A DNA stretch of 14,075 nt from Rickettsiales bacterium (GCA_947441875.1 CANEUR010000007.1:1-14075); one strand, 5' to 3'. Positions 1 to 7,575 are shown, numbered from the stretch's first letter. Notes: generated by a model not told the origin, from the sequence alone. Numbers and translations: made by a program.

Positions 1-552
1 AGGGTCTTTGAGACATTCAATTGCCAAATCGGATTGCGGTTTTGGCAAGCATAATGCAAAATTAGTTATCGCTTTGCCTTGTCTTGCAATAAGCTTGCTT
101 TCAATTTGCATCACCAAAACATTACGCGACCAGTTGTTTTGTATGGTTTTTTTAGCATACCAAACACGGTCTTCACTATTTTTAAGTTTATCAAGCAAAA
201 CTAAATTATGTCCCCATGGCAATTGTCCAACAGCTTGTTGGACAATTTGCTCATCAGGCCAACCTTCGGCAAAAGAGCGCATATAGAGTAGATTGGTGCG
301 GGAAAAGCCCCTCATCTCGGGGAAGGCAGTTCGTAAATCATAAGCTAACCGCTCAATAACTTTCGCCCCCCAGCCTTGCTTTTCTTGTCTAGTTAAAATC
401 TCATTGCCAATTTGCCAATACAAAAGCACTAATTCTTTATTTACCGCCAGAGTTGCACGTTGCTGAGCGTTATGAATTTTTATTTTTAACTCTGATAGCC
501 AATCAATATAGCCTATTGGTGGCTGGATTATCAAATTATTGTCTTTTTTCAT
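1..552 (-). CDS. DUF1016/YhcG-family PDDEXK nuclease, N-terminal part (runs off the left edge)
   Basis: The minus strand is open from the ATG at 552 to base 1, giving 184 codons without a stop; the rest of the gene lies outside the window. The residues match the DUF1016 N-terminal domain: an early helix with WQIGNEIL (about 46-53), WGAKVIERLA (61-70), GFSRTNLLYMRSFAE (82-96), LPWGHN (111-116), WSRNVL (141-146) and LKDP (181-184). Family members pair this domain with a C-terminal PDDEXK nuclease fold, which cannot be seen here, so nuclease activity is inferred. The start is supported by an AGGAGG ribosome-binding site 9 nt upstream and by its position 2 bp after the hsdM stop. Such genes are often found within type I restriction-modification loci, and that is the context here. 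hsdS and hsdR, if present, should lie beyond base 1. Confidence 0.88.
   Translation of the reverse strand, partial: MKKDNNLIIQPPIGYIDWLSELKIKIHNAQQRATLAVNKELVLLYWQIGNEILTRQEKQGWGAKVIERLAYDLRTAFPEMRGFSRTNLLYMRSFAEGWPDEQIVQQAVGQLPWGHNLVLLDKLKNSEDRVWYAKKTIQNNWSRNVLVMQIESKLIARQGKAITNFALCLPKPQSDLAIECLKDP
221..247. repeat. Perfect 12-bp inverted repeat inside the DUF1016 gene
   Basis: AATTGTCCAACA (221-232) is followed by GCT and then by its exact reverse complement TGTTGGACAATT (236-247). The repeat lies within codons for the conserved stretch before the LPWGHN motif, so coding constraint may explain part of it. It would form a stable hairpin in mRNA or single-stranded DNA. Function is unknown. 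Confidence 0.6.
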
Positions 553-554
553 AA

Positions 555-2099
555 TTAAGAGCCTCCTTCAATTTCTTTGATTATTTCATCAATTGAGATG
601 CGTAGTTGGCTAATTTTGTTAACTGTGTTTTTAATTTTGGCATTTAGTTTAGTAATATCAACCACTTCACGATTATCTTTTGCTTCAACATAGCTACTAA
701 CCGATAAGTTGTAATCTTTAGCAACAATCTCTGCATATGGCACCGATCTAGCAAAATGCAGAATATTTTCTTTACTATCAAACACTTGCATAATCTGGCT
801 GATGTTATCTTCGGTTAAAACATTGTTGTTGGTTTCTTTTTTAAACAAGCCACTAGCATCAATAAATTGGGTGTTGGTGTCTTTTTTATTTTTCGCAAGA
901 ACCAAAATTGTAACCGCAATTGAGGTGCCATAAAACAAGTTTGAAGCCAGTGAAATAATGGTTTCAACATAGTTATTATCTACCAAGTATTGCCTTATTT
1001 TTTGTTCGGCTCCGCCACGATAAAAAATTCCAGGAAAGCAAACAATTGCCGCCCGCCCTTTGCTTGAAAGATAGCTTAATGCATGAAGCACAAAAGCAAA
1101 ATCGGCTTTTGATTTTGGGGCAAGCACTCCTGCTGGGGCAAAGCGATCGTCGTTAATTAAGGTGGGATCATCAGAGCCGATCCATTTCACCGAATAAGGT
1201 GGGTTAGAAACAATAGCATCAAATAGTTTGCTGTTTCCAAAATGAGGCTGAAGCAAAGTATCGCCTAACTTAATTTCAAACTTATTGTAATTAATGTTGT
1301 GTAAAAACATATTCATTCTAGCAAGGTTATAAGTGGTGTGGTTTAACTCTTGGCCAAAAAAACCTTCTTCAATAATATGGGCATCGAAATGCTTTTTAGC
1401 TTGCAACAATAAAGAGCCCGAGCCACAAGCAGGATCGTAAATTTTGTTGACAGTTTCTTGCTTGTGCATTGCAAGTTGGGCAATTAATTGAGAAACATTT
1501 TGCGGGGTAAAAAATTCACCGCCAGATTTGCCAGCATTGGCGGCATAGTTAGAAATAAGAAATTCGTAAGCATCGCCAAACAAATCAATTTGACTACCAG
1601 AAAAATCACCAAATTCTAACTCGGCCACTCCTTTAAGAACGGCGGTTAAACGGGTGTTTTTATCTTTTACTGTATTGCCAAGACGGTTGCTAGTGGTATC
1701 AAAATCGGCAAAAAGACCTTTAATATCGTTTTCTGAAAGATAGCCGATGGCTGATTTTTCAATTTCAGAGAAAATTTTGGCTAGGTCTGTGTTGAGGCTT
1801 TCGTTGTTATGAGTATTTTTAATAACATTAGCAAATAGCTGGCTAGGATAAATAAAATAGCCTTTGGTTTTAATGGCATCATCTTTAATGGCAGGAGTAA
1901 TAACTTTATCGGCAAGTTCTAAGTAATTAATAGTTTCATCGCCTTTCATATAAGAAGCAAAATTTTCGCTGATAAAACGATAAAAAAGCGTGCCTAGCAC
2001 ATATTGTTTGAAATCCCAGCCGTCAACTGCACCTCGAACTTCGTTGGCAATTTGCCAGATTTGGCGTTGTAGAGTTGCTCTTTGTTGTGTGCTTTTCAT
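555..2099 (-). CDS. hsdM: Type I restriction-modification system DNA methyltransferase subunit HsdM
   Basis: This 514-residue protein has the usual length of HsdM, the adenine-N6 methyltransferase subunit that works with the specificity subunit HsdS, and with HsdR for cleavage. The helical N-terminal domain contains VDGWDFKQYVLGTLFYRFIS (about 25-44). GEFFTP (194-199) follows, then the SAM-binding motif I DPACGSGS (222-229) and the catalytic NPPY motif IV (299-302). The sequence resembles, from memory, the EcoR124-type (type IC) HsdM group throughout its length. No frameshift is seen. The gene starts 76 bp after ribD on the same strand with no clear ribosome-binding site and ends 2 bp before the DUF1016 start. 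Modification activity is a family inference; the partner subunits are outside the window. Confidence 0.96.
   Translation of the reverse strand: MKSTQQRATLQRQIWQIANEVRGAVDGWDFKQYVLGTLFYRFISENFASYMKGDETINYLELADKVITPAIKDDAIKTKGYFIYPSQLFANVIKNTHNNESLNTDLAKIFSEIEKSAIGYLSENDIKGLFADFDTTSNRLGNTVKDKNTRLTAVLKGVAELEFGDFSGSQIDLFGDAYEFLISNYAANAGKSGGEFFTPQNVSQLIAQLAMHKQETVNKIYDPACGSGSLLLQAKKHFDAHIIEEGFFGQELNHTTYNLARMNMFLHNINYNKFEIKLGDTLLQPHFGNSKLFDAIVSNPPYSVKWIGSDDPTLINDDRFAPAGVLAPKSKADFAFVLHALSYLSSKGRAAIVCFPGIFYRGGAEQKIRQYLVDNNYVETIISLASNLFYGTSIAVTILVLAKNKKDTNTQFIDASGLFKKETNNNVLTEDNISQIMQVFDSKENILHFARSVPYAEIVAKDYNLSVSSYVEAKDNREVVDITKLNAKIKNTVNKISQLRISIDEIIKEIEGGS
562..567 (-). promoter_or_regulatory. Strong Shine-Dalgarno sequence for the DUF1016 gene
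   Basis: Read on the minus strand, the last codons of hsdM contain a perfect AGGAGG followed by a 9-nt spacer and then ATG at 552. It fixes the start of the DUF1016 gene and indicates coupled translation with hsdM. No other gene in the window has a comparable purine-rich site. Confidence 0.8.
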
Positions 2100-2175
2100 T
2101 TTTTACTTTTTTGATAATAAATAGAATTTTATGTTTTGCCATATTTTAAAAAATGACAATTATTTTTCAATGATT

Positions 2176-3297
2176 TTAGTTACTAGAATTGTTATGGTAT
2201 CTAGTAATTAAATCATTTTCTAAACTAAAATGCGAGTGTATTTTTAGATTTTGCAAAGCATCGTTAATTGCTAAAATATTGAGATTTTGCACTGCTGATA
2301 AACCTTCGTTGCCAAGTATTTTTTGGCTTTTTATCCAGATTAATTCTTGCACTAAATTTTGCTGTAAAAAACCAGTAAATAATTTGGCTCCACCTTCTAG
2401 CAAAATCGAGTTAATATTATGCTGATAAAGTTTTTTAAGCAATAATTCTAGATCAAATAAGCCGTTTTGATGTGGCAAAAAAATTGCTTGATGATTCTGG
2501 TTTTTAGCAAGCCATTGTTGTAAATTTTTATTGTGTTGCTGATTCGTTGCGGTAATAATATAAATGATAGTTTGGTTATTAAAAACCGTTTCACAAAAAG
2601 TAAAATCAAGATTGGCACTTACAATAATTTTAATTGGCGACAAATGCTCTAAACCAGCAATTCGACAATCTAAACTTGGATTATCTTGTTTTACAGTATT
2701 TGCACCCACCATAATTGCCTGATATTGGCTTCGTAGCCAATTGCCATATTGCCTTGCTTGCAATGAGGTTATCCATCTGCTTTGTTGGTTTTGAGTGGCA
2801 ATTTTACCATCAAGAGAAGTGGCGATTTTAGCGGCGAGCCAAGATTTTTGATGTTTTTTAGCATAGAAAAAAAATTCATCTCGAGCTTCTGTAAAATTAT
2901 TTAACAGTACCACCTCTATTTTTGCTTCTTGTAAGGCTTTAATACCCAAGCCGTTCACTCGCAAATCTATATCTTGATGACAAATCACTACTTTAGCAAT
3001 TTTATGCTCAATAATACTTAATACACAAGGGTTTGTTTTGCCATAGTGAGAACACGGCTCAAGAGTTACAAACATTGTTGCCCCAATTAACAAATGTTTA
3101 TTTTCCACTTTACTGATGGCAATCACTTCGGCATGAGGCCTACCGCCAAAAGCTGTTGTAGCAGCACTAAGAACTTGATTATCTTTGACAATAACACAAC
3201 CAACACTAGGGTTTTCGGATGTATTGCCAAAATTAATTTTAGCCATTCTTATGGCGTAATTAACAAATTTCAGATCATTTTGAGTTAAATTAATCAT
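2176..3297 (-). CDS. ribD: Bifunctional diaminohydroxyphosphoribosylaminopyrimidine deaminase / 5-amino-6-(5-phosphoribosylamino)uracil reductase RibD
   Basis: RibD carries out the second and third steps of riboflavin synthesis from GTP in the cytoplasm: zinc-dependent deamination, then NADPH-dependent reduction of the ribosyl side chain. The 373-residue length is normal for the fused enzyme. The N-terminal deaminase shows NPSVG (29-33), zinc-ligand and proton-shuttle residues in HAE (55-57), and EPCSHYGKTNPC (80-91) with the other zinc cysteines. The reductase domain starts near 150 with KIATSLDGKIA (157-167) and SRWITS (173-178) and has the late EGGA motif (301-304). The family motif DPNP after the deaminase core is not kept; this protein reads HQDIDLRVNGLG. 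No other riboflavin gene is adjacent. It faces the lipoprotein operon across a 74-bp spacer and may be transcribed with hsdM downstream. Confidence 0.95.
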   Translation of the reverse strand: MINLTQNDLKFVNYAIRMAKINFGNTSENPSVGCVIVKDNQVLSAATTAFGGRPHAEVIAISKVENKHLLIGATMFVTLEPCSHYGKTNPCVLSIIEHKIAKVVICHQDIDLRVNGLGIKALQEAKIEVVLLNNFTEARDEFFFYAKKHQKSWLAAKIATSLDGKIATQNQQSRWITSLQARQYGNWLRSQYQAIMVGANTVKQDNPSLDCRIAGLEHLSPIKIIVSANLDFTFCETVFNNQTIIYIITATNQQHNKNLQQWLAKNQNHQAIFLPHQNGLFDLELLLKKLYQHNINSILLEGGAKLFTGFLQQNLVQELIWIKSQKILGNEGLSAVQNLNILAINDALQNLKIHSHFSLENDLITRYHNNSSN

Positions 3298-3371
3298 TTA
3301 TGTGAAAATTATTTGCTATTCTTAACCAGAAAACTAAAATTTAGCATACTTTTTTTAAAATAACACAAAAT
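3298..3371. promoter_or_regulatory. Divergent spacer between ribD and the lipoprotein operon
   Basis: These 74 bp separate two divergent starts and must hold the promoter of the plus-strand operon and probably that of ribD. The sequence is nearly all A and T. A TAAAAT box lies just upstream of the plus-strand start, but no convincing -35 partner and no operator palindrome are visible. The assignment rests on position only. Confidence 0.35.
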
Positions 3372-3656
3372 ATGAAACAATTTTTTATTATCTTCATTTT
3401 ATTTATCTTAAACTCTTGCGCCACAAGCGAATTCAGTAATCCAAAATTTACTAATAAACTGCCAAGCAATATTCCTTATGATAATAATTTACCGGCTCCA
3501 AGCCCAGATTTTTACATAAGAACTCAGCCAATTTATAATCAAAATTACAAATCAATGACTTATTCTAATCCATATATCATTCCTCAACCTTATTATCCTA
3601 ATTATGATGTTGACAAATACTACACATTACCTTTAAAATATTCTCATCCAAATTAA
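3372..3656 (+). CDS. Small Tyr/Pro/Asn-rich lipoprotein, paralogue of the next gene
   Basis: The 94-residue product begins with a short lysine and hydrophobic stretch ending in a lipobox LNSC with Cys16. It should therefore be cleaved by signal peptidase II and anchored by lipid at the inner or outer membrane. The mature part is about 79 residues, with no predicted catalytic motif, and is rich in Tyr, Pro, Asn and Ser. Near the C-terminus it carries YSNPYIIPQP (64-73) and DKYYTLP (81-87). The same two blocks occur in the same order in the following lipoprotein, so the pair looks like a diverged tandem duplication. The family is not recognised. It is the first gene of a probable operon, 15 bp before its paralogue. 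Lipoprotein status is well supported; function is unknown. Confidence 0.72.
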   Translation: MKQFFIIFILFILNSCATSEFSNPKFTNKLPSNIPYDNNLPAPSPDFYIRTQPIYNQNYKSMTYSNPYIIPQPYYPNYDVDKYYTLPLKYSHPN

Positions 3657-3671
3657 AACTCAACCAAAAAT

Positions 3672-4106
3672 ATGTTTAGCACTGCTGTAAAAATTTTCAA
3701 AACTTCATTACTTTTTATGTTGCCGTGCTTGATTTGTGGCTGTTATTATCTTTATCCACACGATGATCCTTTACCAGATTCTTACTTCCAAAACAGCAAT
3801 AACAACCAGCAACAGCCAGTAAATCAACAATATCAGTCTACTTATTCAAATCAAAATCCTGTTCCTCCAAATAAATATTATGTTCCTGCTAATCAGGTAA
3901 ATTATCAGCAACAATATGGTTATCAGCCAGTTTATGCTCCACAGCCAGTTTATTATCCGTATCAATATTATCAAGGCGGCTCAACAATTTATACCAATCC
4001 TTATGTTATTCCGCAACCAGTTTTGCAACAAATGCCTCAAATTCAAGACCAAGATCAATACTACAAAATTCCTAATAATTCTCAATTTTTTGATACTAAC
4101 CGTTAA
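3672..4106 (+). CDS. Gln/Asn/Tyr/Pro-rich lipoprotein, paralogue of the preceding gene
   Basis: This 144-residue protein has a basic N-terminus, a hydrophobic run (about 12-22) and a lipobox-like ICGC with Cys24 as the likely lipid-attached residue. The mature region from about 40 to 103 is low-complexity, dominated by Gln, Asn, Tyr and Pro, with repeated QPVY and YQQQY-like phrases. After a short GGS it ends with YTNPYVIPQP (107-116) and DQYYKIP (128-134), matching the two blocks of the upstream lipoprotein. The conserved C-terminus next to a variable low-complexity middle suggests a small anchored module with a flexible spacer; that is inference. It lies 15 bp after its paralogue and 11 bp before the glutaredoxin gene. 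I do not recognise the family. Confidence 0.7.
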   Translation: MFSTAVKIFKTSLLFMLPCLICGCYYLYPHDDPLPDSYFQNSNNNQQQPVNQQYQSTYSNQNPVPPNKYYVPANQVNYQQQYGYQPVYAPQPVYYPYQYYQGGSTIYTNPYVIPQPVLQQMPQIQDQDQYYKIPNNSQFFDTNR

Positions 4107-4117
4107 TTTAAAAAAAT

Positions 4118-4372
4118 ATGGCTAAAATTATTATTTATACAAAAGATATCTGCCCTTACTGCACCAAAGCCAAAGCCTTGTTGCAAAAAAAACAAGTGCA
4201 ATTTAGCGAAATAAAAGTAACCAACGAGCAAATCAAAGCCGAAATGGTTGCCAAAGCTAATGGCAGGCTTACAGTGCCGCAAATTTTCATCAATAATCAG
4301 CATATTGGCGGTTGTGATGATTTATATTTACTTGAATCTACCAATAAACTTAATGATTTATTAAAAAAGTAA
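4118..4372 (+). CDS. grxC: Glutaredoxin 3 (dithiol GrxC type)
   Basis: The 84-residue protein is a complete single-domain glutaredoxin of the bacterial Grx3 type. It reduces disulfides and glutathione mixed disulfides in the cytoplasm using glutathione. Visible features are the first beta strand IIIYT, the dithiol active site CPYC (12-15), the cis-proline loop TVPQIF (52-57) and the glutathione-binding GGCDDL (64-69). The extra cysteine in that last motif is common in the Grx3 group. The gene sits between a lipoprotein gene (11 bp) and the acyl-CoA dehydrogenase gene (3 bp) and is very probably co-transcribed with both. There is no clear Shine-Dalgarno sequence; the leader is a run of A residues. 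Confidence 0.93.
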   Translation: MAKIIIYTKDICPYCTKAKALLQKKQVQFSEIKVTNEQIKAEMVAKANGRLTVPQIFINNQHIGGCDDLYLLESTNKLNDLLKK

Positions 4373-4375
4373 CCT

Positions 4376-6727
4376 ATGAAAAACTGTCTCACAAAAAAAA
4401 TTATTTCTGCTCTTGCTCTTTTTATTGCTATTGGCTTTCTATATGCTATGAAGCATATTTTTTTGGCTAATTTGCTACTAATTTTATTGGTTATTTTTGC
4501 CACTCCGCTTAGAGTCTACTTAATTTCAAAATCAATAATGCAACTTATTCATTTTTTAAAGCTTGCTCCAAAAATTTCTAATACCGAGAAAATCGCTCTC
4601 ACATCTGGCACAGTTTGGGTTGATGGCGAACTTTTTTCAGGTAAGCCAAATTTTACCAAAATATGGCAAGAGCCTTATCCAAACTTAACTCCCGAAGAAC
4701 AAAGCTTTTTAGATAATCAAGTAAATAAAGTTTGTGAAATGTGCAACGATTATCAAGTGCAACAGCTTAAAGACTTACCGCAAGAAGTTTGGCAATTTCT
4801 AAAGCAAGAAAAATTTTTTGGCATGATTATTCCAAAAAGTTATGGCGGTTTAGGTTTTTCGGCTTTTGCTCATAGTTGCGTTATCGAAAAACTCGCTTCT
4901 CGCTCTGTTTGTTTGGCAATCACTGTAATGGTGCCAAATTCGTTAGGGCCTGCCGAGTTATTGCTTCATTACGGCACAAAACAACAACAAGATAACTACC
5001 TGCCAAAACTAGCTTGCGGTCAAGAGTTGCCTTGTTTTGCCTTAACCGAGCCAAATGCAGGTAGCGATGCTACCTCTATTGTTTCTAATGGTGTATTATT
5101 TACCGATAGCAACGGCGAAATAAAAATCAGACTCAACTGGAATAAACGATACATCACTCTTGGAGCCTATGCTACATTAATTGGTGTAGCTTTTCAACTC
5201 AAAGATCCTGAAAATTTATTATTTAACAACTCCGATGTAGGAATTACTTGCGCTTTAATTCCTCATAACACACAAGGAGTAAGGCAAGGCAGAAGGCATA
5301 ATCCGCTCTTTACTCCTTTTGTTAATTCTCCACTAAATGGCGAAAATGTGATAGTGGGGCTTAATGCTGTTATTGGCGAAAAATCTGGTTTAGGCAAGGG
5401 CTGGCAAATGCTGATGGAGTGCCTATCGGCAGGAAGAGGCATTTCTTTACCTTCTACCAGTTGTGGTGGCTCAAAATTTGTATTGGCAGTAGCTTGTGCT
5501 TATAGCAATTTAAGAGAGCAATTTTCTACCGAAATTGGCAAGTTTGAAGCAATAGAAGAGGTATTAGCAAGTATCGCAGGCAAAACTTTTGCCCTTGATG
5601 CCATGAGATCTTTCACCGCTTCTTCTGTTGATTCTGGTGCCAAACCTGCTGTGGTAAGTGCTATTGCTAAATATCATGCTACCGAAATGTTTCGACAAAA
5701 CATCAATGCTGGCATGGATATTTTAGGTGGAGCAGGCATTATTTGTGGTAAAAGAAATTTATTTTCTGCTCCTTATTTTTCTACCCCTATTTCTATTACC
5801 GTTGAAGGAGCTAATATTTTAACTCGAGGCTTAATTCAGTTTGGGCAAGGCGCTATTATGTCGCATCCTTATATTTACAAAGAATTTATGGCAATCGAAA
5901 ACAACAATGTTGCCGAGTTTGATAAAGCTTTTTGGCAACATATTTGCCATTTTATAAGAAACAGCGGGCTTTCCATTATTTTATCTTTAACTAGAGGTTA
6001 TGCTTTTAGTTTTATGCAAAGTGGCAAAATTGCTAAATACCAGCGCAAAATAGCTTGGTGTTCGGCAACTTTTGCTTTTTTAGCCGACATAGCTTTATTA
6101 AAATTTGGTGGAAAACTAAAAAGCAAAGAAAAGCTTAACGGTAGATTTGGCGATGTGCTTTCGGCAATGTATATTAGTGTTTGCATTTTACGCAAAATAC
6201 AGCATTCTGCTATTAGCCCTCAACAATATTTAACAGCAGAATATGCCTTAAAAGAGCAACTTTGCAAAGCTCAGCAAGCCATTGAAGGTATTTATCAAAA
6301 TTTATTCACCGGGCTTTTGGCTTGGCTTTTTAAACCAATTAACTGGTGGATAAAACTAAATACCTTTTCTTGCCCTGCTAGCGACACCGAAACTCATCAA
6401 ATTGCCCAAGCCTTACTTAACGATGCCGAATTTCAAAACAGCCTCACAAATGGCATTTATAAAACCAACAATAAAGACGATTCCTTCGGCAGATTTATCT
6501 ATGCTTTAGAGCTAAAAGCACAAGCAAAAGATGCTATCAAACAAATTAAACAAGCGATCAAAGAAAAAATCTTACCGAAAGAAAATTGGCAAAATCTCAT
6601 CATTTTAGCATTGCAAAAAAATATTATTAATCAAGAGCAGGCCGATTTACTACATGATGCCAAGCTTGCTATTGGCGAAGTTGTAGCTGTTGATGATTAT
6701 ACCTTAGAAGAATATCAAAAACTATAA
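4376..6727 (+). CDS. fadE: FadE-type acyl-CoA dehydrogenase
   Basis: This 783-residue protein is close to the length of E. coli FadE (814). It should catalyse the first step of fatty acid beta-oxidation, FAD-dependent dehydrogenation of acyl-CoA to trans-2-enoyl-CoA. Two hydrophobic segments (about 8-24 and 27-47) suggest inner-membrane attachment. Next come WVDGELFSGKP (81-91), FFGMIIPKSYGGLGFSA (147-163), the flavin/substrate loop ALTEPNAGSDAT (222-233) and ITVEGANILTR (474-484), whose Glu477 is the expected catalytic base. From about 500 on it has the long helical C-terminal extension (DUF1974) typical of FadE. Nothing is missing or frameshifted. The start is 3 bp after grxC. No other beta-oxidation gene is adjacent, so the rest of the pathway must be encoded elsewhere if it is present. 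Confidence 0.95.
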   Translation: MKNCLTKKIISALALFIAIGFLYAMKHIFLANLLLILLVIFATPLRVYLISKSIMQLIHFLKLAPKISNTEKIALTSGTVWVDGELFSGKPNFTKIWQEPYPNLTPEEQSFLDNQVNKVCEMCNDYQVQQLKDLPQEVWQFLKQEKFFGMIIPKSYGGLGFSAFAHSCVIEKLASRSVCLAITVMVPNSLGPAELLLHYGTKQQQDNYLPKLACGQELPCFALTEPNAGSDATSIVSNGVLFTDSNGEIKIRLNWNKRYITLGAYATLIGVAFQLKDPENLLFNNSDVGITCALIPHNTQGVRQGRRHNPLFTPFVNSPLNGENVIVGLNAVIGEKSGLGKGWQMLMECLSAGRGISLPSTSCGGSKFVLAVACAYSNLREQFSTEIGKFEAIEEVLASIAGKTFALDAMRSFTASSVDSGAKPAVVSAIAKYHATEMFRQNINAGMDILGGAGIICGKRNLFSAPYFSTPISITVEGANILTRGLIQFGQGAIMSHPYIYKEFMAIENNNVAEFDKAFWQHICHFIRNSGLSIILSLTRGYAFSFMQSGKIAKYQRKIAWCSATFAFLADIALLKFGGKLKSKEKLNGRFGDVLSAMYISVCILRKIQHSAISPQQYLTAEYALKEQLCKAQQAIEGIYQNLFTGLLAWLFKPINWWIKLNTFSCPASDTETHQIAQALLNDAEFQNSLTNGIYKTNNKDDSFGRFIYALELKAQAKDAIKQIKQAIKEKILPKENWQNLIILALQKNIINQEQADLLHDAKLAIGEVVAVDDYTLEEYQKL

Positions 6728-6729
6728 CC

Positions 6730-6825
6730 ATGACCATAAATATTTTAACCAAGGTATTAATCGCTTTAATTGAAGAATTGCCAAATATTGTTGTATGCAC
6801 AGATTTATTTCGTATTTTTGATTAA
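6730..6825 (+). CDS. Possible 31-residue small protein after fadE
   Basis: An ATG 2 bp after the fadE stop opens a 31-codon reading frame that ends at a TAA at 6823-6825. The peptide is hydrophobic with an acidic C-terminal half (for example LIALIEELPNIVV) and is not recognised. The tight spacing resembles that between grxC and fadE, which would suit a last operon gene or the remnant of one. In AT-rich DNA a frame this short can arise by chance, and there is no ribosome-binding site. Confidence 0.2.
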   Translation: MTINILTKVLIALIEELPNIVVCTDLFRIFD

Positions 6826-6846
6826 ATAATATTTGCTTTGTCATTT

Positions 6847-7575
6847 TTAAAACAGTCTAATAAAAGGTAGGCTTTTAATTATTTCTTTTGGCGATTTAAT
6901 TTTATTGTTTTCGTCAAAAATAATTTCTTTGCTAGCATTACCAACATTTTGCCAAATATTTTTTATTTTCTGTTTAGTTTGATATTTATATTTTGCAAAA
7001 AGCACAACTCTAGTTATTTGCTTGTTAATTTCTTGTTTGGTGCTGTTTAAGTTTTCGGTTTCGTAGGCAAAAACTGTGGCAACTTTTAAAATTACCGCCA
7101 CAAGGGTTGCTCTTTTGGTGTAGTAGCTAAAATCGGTAGAAGTATCGTGAGAAATTTTCCAAAAATCATCGGCAATTTTGCTTAATATTTTTATCGATAA
7201 AGTTTTATTATAAAAATTTTGTTGAGTAAAATGACATGCACTAAAATATTGCAAAATATGCTTAACAATAATTGGTTCATTAACTTGATATGAAAAATAA
7301 TTATCGAGTAAAAAGCTAATTTTTTCGCTAATTTTTAAACCACTAAAAAGTGGATTTTCATTAATAATTTCTTGTAGTTTAATAGTTTGTTGCTCTTGCA
7401 TAAATTGCAATAAATCAACAACCCCATTAGTAAAAATTAGGCTTAAATATTTAGTTTCAATGTGGCTGTTTTGACAAGCTAACATTAAATTTTCTTGGCT
7501 AAAACCACTTATTTTGACTATTTTTAAGGCCTCTGTTAAGATTTTTTGTTTGTTTTCTGTTGAATCTATTAGCAT
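6847..7575 (-). CDS. coq9: COQ9-family ubiquinone biosynthesis protein
   Basis: The 242-residue protein has an N-terminal helical, TetR-like part and a C-terminal COQ9 domain. The diagnostic stretch is DTSTDFSYYTKRATLVAVIL (144-163), close to the family pattern around the RATL motif, followed by an aromatic/acidic segment and an amphipathic tail. COQ9 proteins bind isoprenoid lipids and assist hydroxylation in ubiquinone synthesis at the membrane; that role is taken from the family. The usual Trp-rich phrase after the RATL helix is replaced by VATVFAYETENLN, so the protein is diverged. It is the last gene of the lpxB operon, 30 bp after the carboxypeptidase gene, and converges with the fadE operon. 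No Shine-Dalgarno sequence precedes the ATG. Confidence 0.82.
   Translation of the reverse strand: MLIDSTENKQKILTEALKIVKISGFSQENLMLACQNSHIETKYLSLIFTNGVVDLLQFMQEQQTIKLQEIINENPLFSGLKISEKISFLLDNYFSYQVNEPIIVKHILQYFSACHFTQQNFYNKTLSIKILSKIADDFWKISHDTSTDFSYYTKRATLVAVILKVATVFAYETENLNSTKQEINKQITRVVLFAKYKYQTKQKIKNIWQNVGNASKEIIFDENNKIKSPKEIIKSLPFIRLF

Noticed and set aside
8..286. Plus-strand open frame of 92 codons at the left edge
   Set aside because: It is antisense to the DUF1016 domain, whose conserved motifs on the minus strand are clear, and its product resembles nothing.
1..2099. Base composition of the restriction locus as evidence of horizontal transfer
   Set aside because: Hand counts of single 60-base lines in this locus vary from about 27 to 48 percent G+C, and the conserved core of fadE is equally high, so no clear shift can be claimed by eye.
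6782..6835. CAAATATT ... AATATTTG inverted repeat in the convergent spacer
   Set aside because: Eight A/T-rich bases with a loop of about 38 nt are expected by chance here and lack terminator shape.
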